From: Limnobaculum zhutongyuii
GTDB lineage: Bacteria > Pseudomonadota > Gammaproteobacteria > Enterobacterales > Enterobacteriaceae
Assembly: GCF_004295645.1 (NCBI RefSeq)
Contig: NZ_CP034752.1
Location: forward strand, 62,001 to 126,000
Reading direction: 5' to 3'
Length of the DNA stretch: 64,000 nucleotides
Part shown: positions 30,401 to 38,887 of the stretch, piece by piece
Numbering within the stretch: position 1 is the first letter of the stretch
How the letters are laid out: every line of letters starts with the position of its first letter
Program-made: the position numbers and the translations under genes
The notes under the pieces: model-generated
The model's database searches: none
What the model was told of the DNA's origin: nothing
What the model saw: only the letters and a program-made list of their open reading frames with translations

Positions 30401-33400
30401 CGCCACATGGTGTAACGGATGATGTTCGTCCGGAAATCGTCGGCAGGGCCAACGCCGGTAATATTGTTAACGTCTATGGTAATGATGGACTGCTGGGTTC
30501 AGCCCTGACGGATGCTGATGGTAAATGGAGTCTGATTCCGGCTATGGATTTGGCTGAGGGTACCCACCGCCTTAGCGCCATAGTCATGAATCCGGAAGGT
30601 CCTGTCAGGGATGTGGCTTCAATCTTTGAGTTTACCGTTGATACCATTGCTCCGGAAAAACCTCTACTTGACTTTAATATTCGTATTTATGCGGAGGGAG
30701 TCCCTTCCGATATGGAACTGAATAGCCAGAATGATGAGGGCAAGGATGCGTGGTTTCGTGGATTTCTGGGGCAAAGTGAACCGGGAGCTACGATCACCAT
30801 TATTGATAACGGTCAGGTAATCGGCCAGACCACCGTTGATGCATCAGGATGGTGGACATTTATGCCGCAGCCAGCATTAAGTGGTGGAGATCATGAAACT
30901 TATGTTACAGCGATGGATAAAGCGGGCAATATCAGCGAACCATCCAACACACTCACTTTCAATCTGGAAGGCAGTAGTTCTGAGCCTCAAAGAGCAGCAA
31001 CCATTGATCATCTGATTGATGATGTTGGCAGTATCATCGGTACGATTAACGCTCACGGCATAACGGATGACGTTCGTCCGGAAATCGTTGGCAGGGCCAA
31101 TGCCGGTAATATCGTTAACGTCTATGGTAATGATGGACTGCTGGGTTCAGCCCTGACCGATGCTGATGGTAAATGGAGTCTGATTCCGGCTATGGATTTG
31201 GCTGAGGGTACGCACCGCCTTAGCGCCATAGTCATGAATCCGGAAGGCCCTGTCAGGGATGTGGCTTCAATCTTTGAGTTTACCGTTGATACCATTGCTC
31301 CGGAAAAACCTCTACTTGACTTTAATATTCGTATTTATGCGGAGGGAGTCCCTTCCGATATGGAACTGAATAGCCAGAATGATGAGGGCAAGGATGCGTG
31401 GTTTCGTGGATTTCTGGGGCAAAGTGAACCGGGAGCTACGATCACCATTATTGATAACGGTCAGGTAATCGGCCAGACCACCGTTGATGCATCAGGATGG
31501 TGGACATTTATGCCGCAGCCAGCATTAAGTGGTGGAGATCATGAAACTTATGTTACAGCGATGGATAAAGCGGGCAATATCAGCGAACCATCCAACACGC
31601 TCACTTTCAATCTGGAAGGCAGTAGTTCTGAGCCTCAAAGAGCAGCAACCATTGATCATCTGATTGATGATGTTGGCAGTATCATCGGTGAGATTGCGCC
31701 ACATGGTGTAACGGATGATGTTCGTCCGGAAATCGTCGGCAGGGCCAACGCCGGTAATATTGTTAACGTCTATGGTAATGATGGACTGCTGGGTTCAGCT
31801 CTGACGGATGCTGATGGTAACTGGAGTTTGACTCCGACTATGGATTTGGCTGAGGGTACGCACCGCCTTAGCGCAATAATCATGAATCCGGAAGGTCCTG
31901 TCAGAGACGTGGCTTCAGTGTTTGAGTTTACTATTGATATCACTGCACCAGCGGTACCAACCATTGATTATGCCTTTGATAACGTAGGTCATCTCACCGG
32001 TATGTTAAAAAACGGTGATGTTACCGATGACAGCACCCCAACTCTCCATGGTTCAGCGATAGCAAACAGTGTTGTCGATATCTATCTTGGTGGCGAGAAG
32101 ATTGGTAGCGTAACGGCAGATGCAGAGGGTAAGTGGGCATTTACCACTACACCGATTGATATACGTGAACATGTGTTTACCGTAACGGCAACGGATGCGA
32201 ATGGTAAGGTCAGTGAGTCAAGCCAAGAGTTCCGTTTAGCGGTTGATAATGTACACTATGTTCCCACTACTATCGTTTACGTGATTGATAGTGTTGGTGA
32301 TATTACAGGTCAAATTCGAAAAGACAGTGTTACTGATGATCCTCGTCCATACATTGCAGGAACAGCGGATAAGCACAGTATCGTTGAGATTTATGATGGA
32401 GAGACCTTACTGGGATCAACAAGGGCATTATCTGATGGTGAGTGGAACTTTACACCACCGTTTGATCTGGCTCAGGGCGAGCATAGTATTACTGCTATCG
32501 CAACTGACATCATTGGTTATGTTTATCCTCCATCCAACGCGTTTAGCTTTACAGTTGATACCACCCCACCAGCGATGCCAACTATCGAATCAGTCTCTGC
32601 AGATTTCCGCAGCGATATGAGCAGCGGCACTGCCACTAATGACGTTACGCCAACGCTAAATGGTGTAGCAGAGAAGGGTAGTCTCGTCACTATTTTTGAT
32701 GGTAACGTCAAATTAGGTTCGGTACAGGCAGATAGCACTACGGGTAAATGGAGTTTTACGCCATCATTTGATCTGACTTATGGCGACCATACATTTACTG
32801 CGTTATCTGTTGATAAAGCAGGCAATGAGAGCACCCAATCGTCAGCGTTTGTTGTGGTTATTGATGCTGATATTTGCATTATGCCACCGCCTGTGGAGCC
32901 AGCAGAAGTACCAGAGATACCGACCATTACTGCTCCGGTGGTGGTATATGATAATTTGGGTGAAAACATCACGTTGAAAGAAGGTGATGTAACTGATGAT
33001 TGCACTCCATCTCTATCTGGAACGACCGAAGCTGGCAATATTGTGACTATCTACGATCACGGTGTTGTTATTGGTTCAACCATATGCTGGGATGGTACCT
33101 GGAAGTATTCTACTTCCGATGCACCTCTGGCGGATGGTGAGCATCAGTTTACTGTTACCACTATGGATAAGGCTGGGAATGTTAGTGAGGTTAGCTCTGA
33201 AGTTAATATCACTATCGATACCAGTGGAATCTTACCTTCGGTCATGTATCTCAGTGATAACGTTGGAACTGTAAGAGGCCATGTCGCAGCCGATGGTTCA
33301 ACCGATGATCTCCGTCCTTGGATTACCGGTAGCGGTAAAATTGGTAGTGTCGTCATGGTATATGACGATGGGGTATTGTTGGGTTCATCCACCGTGGGGG

Positions 33401-34707
33401 CCTGGGACGGTCAATGGTATGTAAAACCATATCTTGATTTAGCCGAGGGCAAGCATAGCATTACATTAGTTGCCACCGACAAACTGGGTAACCATACTGA
33501 ATCAATCTCTACGTTTGATTTCTTTGTGGATACTATTGCACCAGCGATACCGACCATTGAGTCAGCCATAGATAATATGGGATCGATACAGGGTTTATTG
33601 GGCAGCGGCGGTACAACAGATGACTCAACGCCAACTCTGACCGGTAAAGCTGAAGTTGGTAGTATCGTGAAGGTGTATGACGGTAGCGTTCTGTTAGGCT
33701 CGGCAACAGTAGATAGTCTGAGCGGTGAGTGGAGCTTTACACCAGCGGCGTATTTGGCTAAAGGTGAACATCAGTTCTATGTTACGGCTACAGATACTAC
33801 AGGTAACAACAGCCAGCCATCAGAGAACTTTAGTCTGATTCTTGAATATAGCCAACCTGATAGCGCTAACCTGGCAATCACTAATGTACACTCAGATGGT
33901 CCTGTCGAAGTAATGAATAATGGACCTATGCACACTGGTGATATTGAGAATGGTGGTGCAATTAGTTATGGCCAACCTCTCATTAGTGGTACAGGTTTTG
34001 CGGGTGATGTAATCACTCTATACTCCAATGGATATTATAGTAATCTTGAATTGGGAAGCACGACTGTCGATGCTAACGGGAAGTGGAGCCTGCAGTTAAC
34101 CACTTACTTACAACTGGATGATAATGAGCTTTTTGCAGTTGGAGTAGATGCTCAGGGGAATGTTACTGGCACTAGCGCACCATATGCCGTTACTTTCTAT
34201 GGTATATGGGCAGATTCTGTGATGCCGGACCTGGTTGCAGAGAACGATAGTCTGGTACTTGCCAACGTAGAGGATGAAGGTTCTGAGAACGCAGATGATG
34301 CTACAACAGGCACTCTCCTACACTCAACGAATCTGGTCTTCTTCGGCAGTGAAGGCACTGACACCTTGATCCTGAATGGCCAGAACGAACAATTGAAACC
34401 GGAGTTAATGCAGGACAAATTAACTTCTGTGGAGATTTCCGATCTGGGTAATGGCAATAACATCATGACAGTCAGTTTGAATGATGTCTTACGTGTTGGT
34501 ACAGAAGAATTGGCAATCAATAGCGGAAACAAAGCGATTGTTGTCAATGGTGATGAGGACAGTACACTGCAGTTAGAAGAAACTGATACTCAGTTGAATG
34601 TGTCGCAAAGCGAACATCAATATGCTGGCAATACTTATGACGTCTGGATCAATGCTTCTTCAACCGTTGAAGTCCTGCTAGAAAACACAGTGCATGTAAT
34701 GTTGTAA
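27451..34707 (+). CDS. Intact giant BapA-type Ig-repeat adhesin
   Basis: Uninterrupted frame of 2418 codons. The N-terminus is the same BapA-type prefix as in the second locus (ISLLVSTGGASSQAISLD...DLYVILEGD), followed by a hydrophobic stretch (about residues 145-167, WPWFLGAAAIGGIGYAIY), a run of nine serines and a Ser/Gln/Glu/Pro linker (~170-215). About 19 Ig-like domains follow; they resemble the A-E types but are more diverged and less strictly ordered, with several low-complexity connectors (CIIPPVLEEPVEQ, CIMPPPVEPAEVPEIP). It lacks the FG-GAP propeller and most RTX motifs of the other two adhesins and ends with the shared module (LTSVEISDLGNGNN; NTYDVWINASSTVEVLLENT). Likely role: type I-secreted surface adhesin in biofilm formation. 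No transporter gene is nearby. It is the only full-length giant adhesin in the window. Confidence 0.9.
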   Translation: MSKNISLLVSTGGASSQAISLDSNNPVRIKIQEGHQYILKNQDNNHSPQNVTLKRHGNDLYVILEGDTDPTIVIDNYYVSGNHQPLLGIAEDGQLYSYITSDALGEGYMLADEGVTSVALGGSSLGDSSYLFESVEYSDGLMASWPWFLGAAAIGGIGYAIYDNNKDDDSSSSSSSSSQPAVQAESQPISQSESQPESQSIAQSESEPVPLPTPDEAINVIDDITTPAQPVASSLVIDSQSGSVLSGTKLASTLPTFSGEGEPGSVITFMDDATVSKQIVMAKSGKHLLMADNATVMSDSSYVIGQVVVGADGKWSFTPDKPLSEGSHHITMIATDKLGNQSTVTELMAFEVDITAPETPVINTVLDSSGDLNHPILLDGITREAKPIITGQGEPKSAITITDHGEVIGHVIADEYGNWTFTSEVALSEGAHSICVAAADGAGNGSQISNAFVFNVDTLAPEQPVISNITDDKNPSFVGEGEPNSTVTIFDNGVLIGQASVSGEGQWVFTPKEPLSEGAHSITVCVTDSAGNVSDPSAAFEFISEAIDLPTELAVPTIESARDDVGLIQGTLHSGDFTDASTPTLSGKAEANSVVNVYGDSMLLGSVVADSNGQWSFTPASALSDGQYIFTATVTNSAGNVSTSSDIFVLTVDTIAPEAASILEIAQYLCGSAQLVMGTAEANSVVTVYDNGRVIGSTTVDSTGLWELRLDPVSEPGEHALTTVVTDRAGNISEASPEHHFYINVRSISITGLSDWSGDITGNIFPGSVTDELRPQITGLAEVGYVIKIYDGSTLLGSTTTLEDGKWSFTPTDDLAQGEHSITAVAIDANGIVGEPTSKITFTIDITPPDAPTIESVYADFRGELTSDVIINNTLPMLNGVAEHGSTVRIFDNGVLIAIVEADSTSGKWNFMPEKALLFGEHIFTAEASDVAGNSSSQSPEFVVIIDSELCIIPPVLEEPVEQTIPATIEKLIDDVGSIIGEIAPHGVTDDVRPEIVGRANAGNIVNVYGNDGLLGSALTDADGKWSLIPAMDLAEGTHRLSAIVMNPEGPVRDVASIFEFTVDTIAPEKPLLDFNIRIYAEGVPSDMELNSQNDEGKDAWFRGFLGQSEPGATITIIDNGQVIGQTTVDASGWWTFMPQPALSGGDHETYVTAMDKAGNISEPSNTLTFNLEGSSSEPQRAATIDHLIDDVGSIIGTINAHGITDDVRPEIVGRANAGNIVNVYGNDGLLGSALTDADGKWSLIPAMDLAEGTHRLSAIVMNPEGPVRDVASIFEFTVDTIAPEKPLLDFNIRIYAEGVPSDMELNSQNDEGKDAWFRGFLGQSEPGATITIIDNGQVIGQTTVDASGWWTFMPQPALSGGDHETYVTAMDKAGNISEPSNTLTFNLEGSSSEPQRAATIDHLIDDVGSIIGEIAPHGVTDDVRPEIVGRANAGNIVNVYGNDGLLGSALTDADGNWSLTPTMDLAEGTHRLSAIIMNPEGPVRDVASVFEFTIDITAPAVPTIDYAFDNVGHLTGMLKNGDVTDDSTPTLHGSAIANSVVDIYLGGEKIGSVTADAEGKWAFTTTPIDIREHVFTVTATDANGKVSESSQEFRLAVDNVHYVPTTIVYVIDSVGDITGQIRKDSVTDDPRPYIAGTADKHSIVEIYDGETLLGSTRALSDGEWNFTPPFDLAQGEHSITAIATDIIGYVYPPSNAFSFTVDTTPPAMPTIESVSADFRSDMSSGTATNDVTPTLNGVAEKGSLVTIFDGNVKLGSVQADSTTGKWSFTPSFDLTYGDHTFTALSVDKAGNESTQSSAFVVVIDADICIMPPPVEPAEVPEIPTITAPVVVYDNLGENITLKEGDVTDDCTPSLSGTTEAGNIVTIYDHGVVIGSTICWDGTWKYSTSDAPLADGEHQFTVTTMDKAGNVSEVSSEVNITIDTSGILPSVMYLSDNVGTVRGHVAADGSTDDLRPWITGSGKIGSVVMVYDDGVLLGSSTVGAWDGQWYVKPYLDLAEGKHSITLVATDKLGNHTESISTFDFFVDTIAPAIPTIESAIDNMGSIQGLLGSGGTTDDSTPTLTGKAEVGSIVKVYDGSVLLGSATVDSLSGEWSFTPAAYLAKGEHQFYVTATDTTGNNSQPSENFSLILEYSQPDSANLAITNVHSDGPVEVMNNGPMHTGDIENGGAISYGQPLISGTGFAGDVITLYSNGYYSNLELGSTTVDANGKWSLQLTTYLQLDDNELFAVGVDAQGNVTGTSAPYAVTFYGIWADSVMPDLVAENDSLVLANVEDEGSENADDATTGTLLHSTNLVFFGSEGTDTLILNGQNEQLKPELMQDKLTSVEISDLGNGNNIMTVSLNDVLRVGTEELAINSGNKAIVVNGDEDSTLQLEETDTQLNVSQSEHQYAGNTYDVWINASSTVEVLLENTVHVML
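30370..31665 (+). repeat. Tandem 648-bp duplication in the intact adhesin
   Basis: Two 648-bp units (30370-31017 and 31018-31665) are nearly identical at the DNA level, each encoding an Ig domain opening DDVGSIIG plus a divergent domain with ELNSQNDEGKDAWFRGFLGQ. A third partial copy runs to about 31940. The DNA-level identity marks a recent duplication. Confidence 0.95.
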
Positions 34708-34754
34708 TGCACTAACAAACGGAACGATCGCCATCCGGCGTTCGTTCTGATAAC

Positions 34755-34785
34755 AAAACCGGCCCGTTGTTCAGGCCGGTTTTAT
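34755..34785. terminator. Bidirectional terminator between the adhesin and the CigR-family gene
   Basis: Perfect 10-bp stem AAAACCGGCC/GGCCGGTTTT with a 9-base loop. It has A residues on the left and T on the right, so it can serve the convergent genes on both sides. Confidence 0.8.
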
Positions 34786-34803
34786 TGTTTACTGAAACAG
34801 CGA

Positions 34804-35259
34804 CTAATGAAAGACCCCTTGCAAAATAGTGTTCACTATTAAATTTGTTACGGCAACCAGCACCAAATCATCACCCACCGCGTACCATTCATAGCCAGGA
34901 TAGTGAGGGAGGCCGTTTAGCATGGTCACCGGTACCCTTTTTTTAGCAATGCCCGGAGGCAGCGGTTTACCCCGTGCTAAATTTTTGGCAATGCCTGGTG
35001 GCAAAGGCTTATAGCCAATAATGCCGTAGTTAACCGCCATTCCCCGAGCCTGATCGAACGTAATGGTTACGCTGACATTATCGTGGTCATCGTGCCCGTT
35101 TTCCTTATTTTTATTACCTTTGTTGCCTTTATCTTTATGGTCATACTGTTTCTGGCTATTACCTTTGCCATTGCCTCCGGGATCGGCATTTACCGGAGTC
35201 GCTCCCAACACCAAAGGTATGAATGCTGCAAAGATGATAGCAGAGAGTTTTTTGTTCAT
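34804..35259 (-). CDS. CigR-family (RcnB-like) secreted protein
   Basis: 151 residues. An N-terminal signal peptide (MNKKLSAIIFAAFIPLVLGA, cleavage probably near residues 20-26) precedes a low-complexity Gly/Asn/Lys/His stretch (~27-60; GGNGKGNSQKQ, HKDKGNKGNKNKENG), then the hallmark duplicated motif GYKPLPPGIAKNLARGKPLP, and YEWYAVGDDLVLV near the end. The motif is typical of Salmonella CigR, described as an anti-virulence inner-membrane protein, and of the wider RcnB periplasmic family. The last ~20 residues (LVLVAVTNLIVNTILQGV) are hydrophobic and could insert in the membrane. It converges with the intact adhesin; any functional link is speculation. The start is supported by AAGG nine bases upstream. 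Confidence 0.8.
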   Translation of the reverse strand: MNKKLSAIIFAAFIPLVLGATPVNADPGGNGKGNSQKQYDHKDKGNKGNKNKENGHDDHDNVSVTITFDQARGMAVNYGIIGYKPLPPGIAKNLARGKPLPPGIAKKRVPVTMLNGLPHYPGYEWYAVGDDLVLVAVTNLIVNTILQGVFH

Positions 35260-35429
35260 ATGTGAAGCCTTATCTGAATGATTTGCTGTCTGAATGAATA
35301 TTAGCAGCGATTAAACAGCGCTTCCGTCAGCATGGATAAGCCGACTGTAAAAGAAGTGATAATGGTTGTAACGGTAGATAAGATCGGATGAGGCAATCTG
35401 AAAACCTAATCAATTGGCATCAATGGATA

Positions 35430-35602
35430 TTCCGGTCGTAAAATCTGAAGTGCTTATATTCGCTTTGTGCTCGACCGGAAGACCGTCTGTACTTGGCTTC
35501 AGTGCGTGTTGGGCCTGGCCGGGTTAGGGGCACTTCGTTGGCTTACGCCAAGTCGACCCCAACACCCGTCCCTCCCAACAATTGGCTATTTTAAAACACG
35601 AA
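35430..35602 (+). repeat. Dispersed intergenic repeat, copy 1 (shortened)
   Basis: It shares both flanks with copies at 42849-43082 and 60173-60418: TGTGCTTATATT near the left end, CCGGAAG..CGTCTGTACT, the hairpin TTGGCTTACGCCAA (35538-35551), AAGTCGACCCC and ATTGGCTAT near the right end. The central module of four hairpins found in the other two copies is absent. Confidence 0.8.
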
Positions 35603-35619
35603 ACCGAACAAATCGGTTT
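35601..35619 (-). terminator. Possible maeB terminator
   Basis: Stem AAACCGA/TCGGTTT with a 5-base loop, nine bases past the maeB stop on the - strand. On that strand it is followed by CGTGTTTT rather than a pure T run, so it is only moderately convincing. Confidence 0.5.
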
Positions 35620-35627
35620 TTTATCAA

Positions 35628-37907
35628 CTACAGCAACTGAGTTTGAGCTTCAGCCGCCGCCAGCGCTACCATATTCACGATACGTCTAACGGAAGCGATC
35701 GGCGTCAGAATATGTACCGGCTTGGAAATACCCATTAGTACTGGACCCACGGTCACACCTTCTGAAGAGGAAACTCGCAGCAGGTTATAGCTGATACGAG
35801 CCGATTCCATATTTGGCATAATCAGGATATTTGCTGCGCCTTTCAGCGGGCTGTCCGGCATCACGTCGTTACGAATACTCTCTACCAGAGCGGCATCGCC
35901 GTGCATTTCGCCATCAATTTCCAGCTCCGGAGCGGCCAGTTTCACCAGCTCCAACACCTTGCGCATTTTACGGGCGCTTGGGCTATCTGAGGTGCCAAAA
36001 CTGGAGTGTGACAGTAGCGCGACTTTAGGCTCGATACCAAAGCGACGTACGGTCTCCGCTGCCATTAGCGTGATTTCTGCCAGCTGTTCCGGCGTTGGAT
36101 CATCATTCACATAGGTATCAGCAATAAAGGTATTGCCGCTTGGCAGAATAATCGCGTTCATCGCACAGGCAGTATTCACCCCGTCACGATAGCCAAATAC
36201 TCCTTTCAGCACCTCATAATGCTCATGATAACTGCCGATAGTACCGCAAATCAGGCCGTCAGCTTCACCACGTTGCACCATAATGGTACCAATCAGGGTT
36301 GGGTTACCGATTAATGTACGCTGTGCCTGCTCGCGGGAAACGCCTTTACGCTTCATCAACTGATAGTACTCATTCCAGTACTCGTTGAAACGCGGATCGG
36401 ATTCGTTATTCACAATCTCAAAATCTTTACCCGCAGCAATTTGCAGACCCAATTTTTTGATGCGCATTTCAATCACGCTTGGGCGACCGATCAGAATCGG
36501 ATAGGCCAGCCCCTGAGAAACGATGTCCTGAGTGGCGTGCAGTACGCGCTCTTCTTCCCCTTCAGCCATCACAATTCGCTTCAGCTGTTTCTTCGCCTGG
36601 GAGAAGATTGGCTTCATAAACAGATTGGTTTTATAGATAAACTGGGTCAGATGTTCAACGTAAGCATCCATATCGGTAATTGGACGCTCAGCAACACCGG
36701 AATCCATTGCTGCTTGCGCTACGGCCGGAGCGATTTTTACAATCAGACGCGGGTCGAATGGTTTTGGAATCAGGTATTCAGGCCCAAAAGAGAGCTCCTG
36801 ATCGCCATAGGCAGAAGAAACCACATCGCTCTGCTCTGCCAGCGCCAGATCGGCGATGGCGCGTACCGCGGCCAGTTTCATCTCTTCGTTGATTACCGTT
36901 GCGCCAACATCCAGCGCGCCACGGAACAGGAATGGGAAACACAGAACGTTGTTTACCTGATTCGGGTAATCCGAACGGCCGGTACAGACGATAGCATCTG
37001 GACGAACCGCTTTAGCCAGCGGTGGCAGAATTTCTGGTTCAGGGTTAGCCAGCGCCAGAATCAATGGATTCTTGGCCATGCCTTTCACCATGTCCTGTGT
37101 TAACACACCAGGACCTGAACAGCCAAGGAAGATATCCGCACCGTCAATGACTTCGGCCAGGCTGCGTTTACCGCTGTCTACTACCGCGTAAAGCGCTTTA
37201 TTCTCTTCCATATTCTCATCGCGGCCCTGATAGATAACGCCGCGTGAGTCACAAACGGTAATGTTCTTTTTGTCCATACCCAGCGCAACCAGCAGGTTCA
37301 GACAGGCGATGGCTGCTGCACCGGCACCGGATACCACCAGCGTAACGTCGCTGATTTTTTTGTCCACAACTCGCAAACCGTTTAATACCGCAGAGGCGCA
37401 GATAATGGCAGTACCATGCTGATCGTCGTGGAACACAGGAATCTTCATGCGCTTACGTAGCGCTTTTTCGATCTGGAAGCACTCGGGTGCTTTAATATCT
37501 TCCAGGTTGATTCCGCCAAAGGTTGGTTCCAGAGAAGCGATAATTTCAATCAGCTTTTCCGGGTCAGATTCGTCAACTTCAATATCAAATACGTCAATAC
37601 CGGCGAACTTTTTGAACAGCACGCCTTTACCTTCCATCACGGGTTTTCCAGCCAGGGCACCAATGTTGCCCAAGCCGAGTACGGCTGTGCCGTTAGAGAT
37701 TACCGCTACCAGATTGCCACGGGCAGTATATTTGTAAGATGCCTGAGGATCGGCGGCAATTTCTAAGCAGGGCGCAGCAACGCCCGGCGAGTAGGCCAGT
37801 GCTAAATCACGCTGGGTAGCCAGTGGTTTGGTTGGCGTTATTTTAATTTTTCCTGGTACAGGAAACTGGTGGAAATCAAGAGCGCTTTGTTTTAATTGTT
37901 CGTCCAT
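35628..37907 (-). CDS. maeB: NADP-dependent malic enzyme MaeB
   Basis: 759 residues, the same length as E. coli MaeB. It converts malate plus NADP+ to pyruvate, CO2 and NADPH in the cytoplasm, linking the TCA cycle to pyruvate and NADPH supply. The malic enzyme domain covers residues ~1-425: N-terminal YSPGVAAPC, GGINLEDIKAPECF with the metal-binding acidic residues, FHDDQHGTAI, and the NAD(P)-binding VVSGAGAAAIACL. Residues ~430-759 form a phosphotransacetylase-like domain (GEADGLICGTIGSYHEH; LLSHSSFGTSDSP) that in E. coli MaeB is regulatory (acetyl-CoA sensing) rather than catalytic. It appears to be transcribed alone, with a 528-base gap upstream shared with divergent yegP. Confidence 0.97.
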   Translation of the reverse strand: MDEQLKQSALDFHQFPVPGKIKITPTKPLATQRDLALAYSPGVAAPCLEIAADPQASYKYTARGNLVAVISNGTAVLGLGNIGALAGKPVMEGKGVLFKKFAGIDVFDIEVDESDPEKLIEIIASLEPTFGGINLEDIKAPECFQIEKALRKRMKIPVFHDDQHGTAIICASAVLNGLRVVDKKISDVTLVVSGAGAAAIACLNLLVALGMDKKNITVCDSRGVIYQGRDENMEENKALYAVVDSGKRSLAEVIDGADIFLGCSGPGVLTQDMVKGMAKNPLILALANPEPEILPPLAKAVRPDAIVCTGRSDYPNQVNNVLCFPFLFRGALDVGATVINEEMKLAAVRAIADLALAEQSDVVSSAYGDQELSFGPEYLIPKPFDPRLIVKIAPAVAQAAMDSGVAERPITDMDAYVEHLTQFIYKTNLFMKPIFSQAKKQLKRIVMAEGEEERVLHATQDIVSQGLAYPILIGRPSVIEMRIKKLGLQIAAGKDFEIVNNESDPRFNEYWNEYYQLMKRKGVSREQAQRTLIGNPTLIGTIMVQRGEADGLICGTIGSYHEHYEVLKGVFGYRDGVNTACAMNAIILPSGNTFIADTYVNDDPTPEQLAEITLMAAETVRRFGIEPKVALLSHSSFGTSDSPSARKMRKVLELVKLAAPELEIDGEMHGDAALVESIRNDVMPDSPLKGAANILIMPNMESARISYNLLRVSSSEGVTVGPVLMGISKPVHILTPIASVRRIVNMVALAAAEAQTQLL

Positions 37908-38435
37908 TATCGTGTCCTTTTCAGGGTGGTACAGGGCGACGCCGTGATACCCCGGAATAGATATAGGGTAATTATTAAAGACTGATGAGATGCAGCATCG
38001 TTATTGTTGGTCTTTCACTATAACTGTTTCTTTACGTACTTATTCATTATAAAGCACAGTTAGACAGCAATCTTAACATTAAATTAATAATTGACCACGC
38101 AAACATCAGTGGTGTTATCGCTTATTGTGACAGGGAATAACTATTAAGCCTTTCCCCCACGCGTCTGAATTATTAATTGGTCCTTAATCGGTTAAATTGT
38201 CATCATTGAATGATTATTTATCATAAATATCATTTGGTTGAAAAATTTAATTATTTTTCTTTTCGTATTACATACCAGAGCTAATACCATCAACTATGCT
38301 TACTGTGTATCGGTTAGAAAGGGTCTTTCTTCAGTTTTAGGTTGCATTGACGCTTTTTAAGGAACCTATCCGGTCGCAGCATGAGGATATGTAGTCGCTA
38401 TCAATAAGATGGATTAACTAAAAGGTGAGTCGACA
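37908..38435. promoter_or_regulatory. Divergent control region of maeB and yegP
   Basis: 528 bases without a gene, AT-rich in the middle. On the - strand a TATAAT hexamer (38046-38051, read as ATTATA on +) is a possible -10 for maeB; I could not find a well-spaced -35. For yegP only the ribosome-binding site AAAAGGTGAG just before 38436 is clear. Confidence 0.4.
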
Positions 38436-38777
38436 ATGAGTGCAAAATTTGAAATTTTTCTGAGTAAAAACAATGAATTCTATTTCCGCTTAAAAGCAGG
38501 AAATGGGCAAATCATTCTGGGTAGTGAAGGTTATACCACCAAAGCTAACTGCCAGAATGGTATCAAGTCAGTGAAAACCCATTCTCAGGACAGCAAATAT
38601 TTTGAAAAGAAAGTGACCTCTAATGACAAGTTCTCTTTCAATTTAAAAGCATCTAATGGTCAGGTTATTGGTACCAGCCAGACGTATACCTCTGAACAGT
38701 CACGAGACGCAGGTATTGCTTCTGTTACTCATAATGCACCTGATGCAACCGTCGTAGATTTGACTGTAGAAGCCTGA
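38436..38777 (+). CDS. yegP: YegP-family protein (two DUF1508 repeats)
   Basis: 113 residues made of two tandem ~50-residue repeats: residues 4-52 (FEIFLSKNNEFYFRLKAGNG..I) and 55-103 (SNDKFSFNLKASNGQVIGTS). This is the YegP/DUF1508 fold, a small cytoplasmic protein of about 110 residues in enterobacteria. The molecular function is not established; E. coli yegP is known mainly as an uncharacterised protein. There is a good ribosome-binding site (AAGGTGAG) and a strong terminator after the gene, so it is probably a single-gene transcript, divergent from maeB. Confidence 0.93.
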   Translation: MSAKFEIFLSKNNEFYFRLKAGNGQIILGSEGYTTKANCQNGIKSVKTHSQDSKYFEKKVTSNDKFSFNLKASNGQVIGTSQTYTSEQSRDAGIASVTHNAPDATVVDLTVEA

Positions 38778-38817
38778 TTGCTTCTGCCAACAGGATTTTT
38801 ACACCCTGTAGTGCTTC

Positions 38818-38853
38818 GTCCGTTAGTGCCTTACATGGCTAACGGACTTTTTT
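38818..38853 (+). terminator. Terminator of yegP
   Basis: Perfect 9-bp stem GTCCGTTAG/CTAACGGAC with a 12-base loop, followed by six T. Confidence 0.9.
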
Positions 38854-38887
38854 CTTTATTGCGCCAGCTTCAATAGGCTGTTGAGAA

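Larger units (their letters stand above)
35260..35627. other. Intergenic region between cigR-like gene and maeB, holding a dispersed repeat
   Basis: The region contains the upstream sequence of the CigR-family gene (35260-35430) and, at 35430-35602, a shortened copy of the dispersed repeat described separately. A maeB terminator candidate closes it. Confidence 0.6.

Noticed and set aside
1..34707. Prophage or integrative element boundaries around the adhesin array
   Set aside because: No integrase, transposase, tRNA gene or direct-repeat attachment site was found in the window.
35063..35281. Hydrophobic + strand ORFs opposite the CigR-family gene
   Set aside because: They are the complement of the Gly/Lys/Asn/His-rich stretch; the - strand frame has a signal peptide and family motifs.
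36441..37103. 220-codon ORF on the + strand inside maeB
   Set aside because: It is antisense to a conserved enzyme of full family length and has no features of its own.
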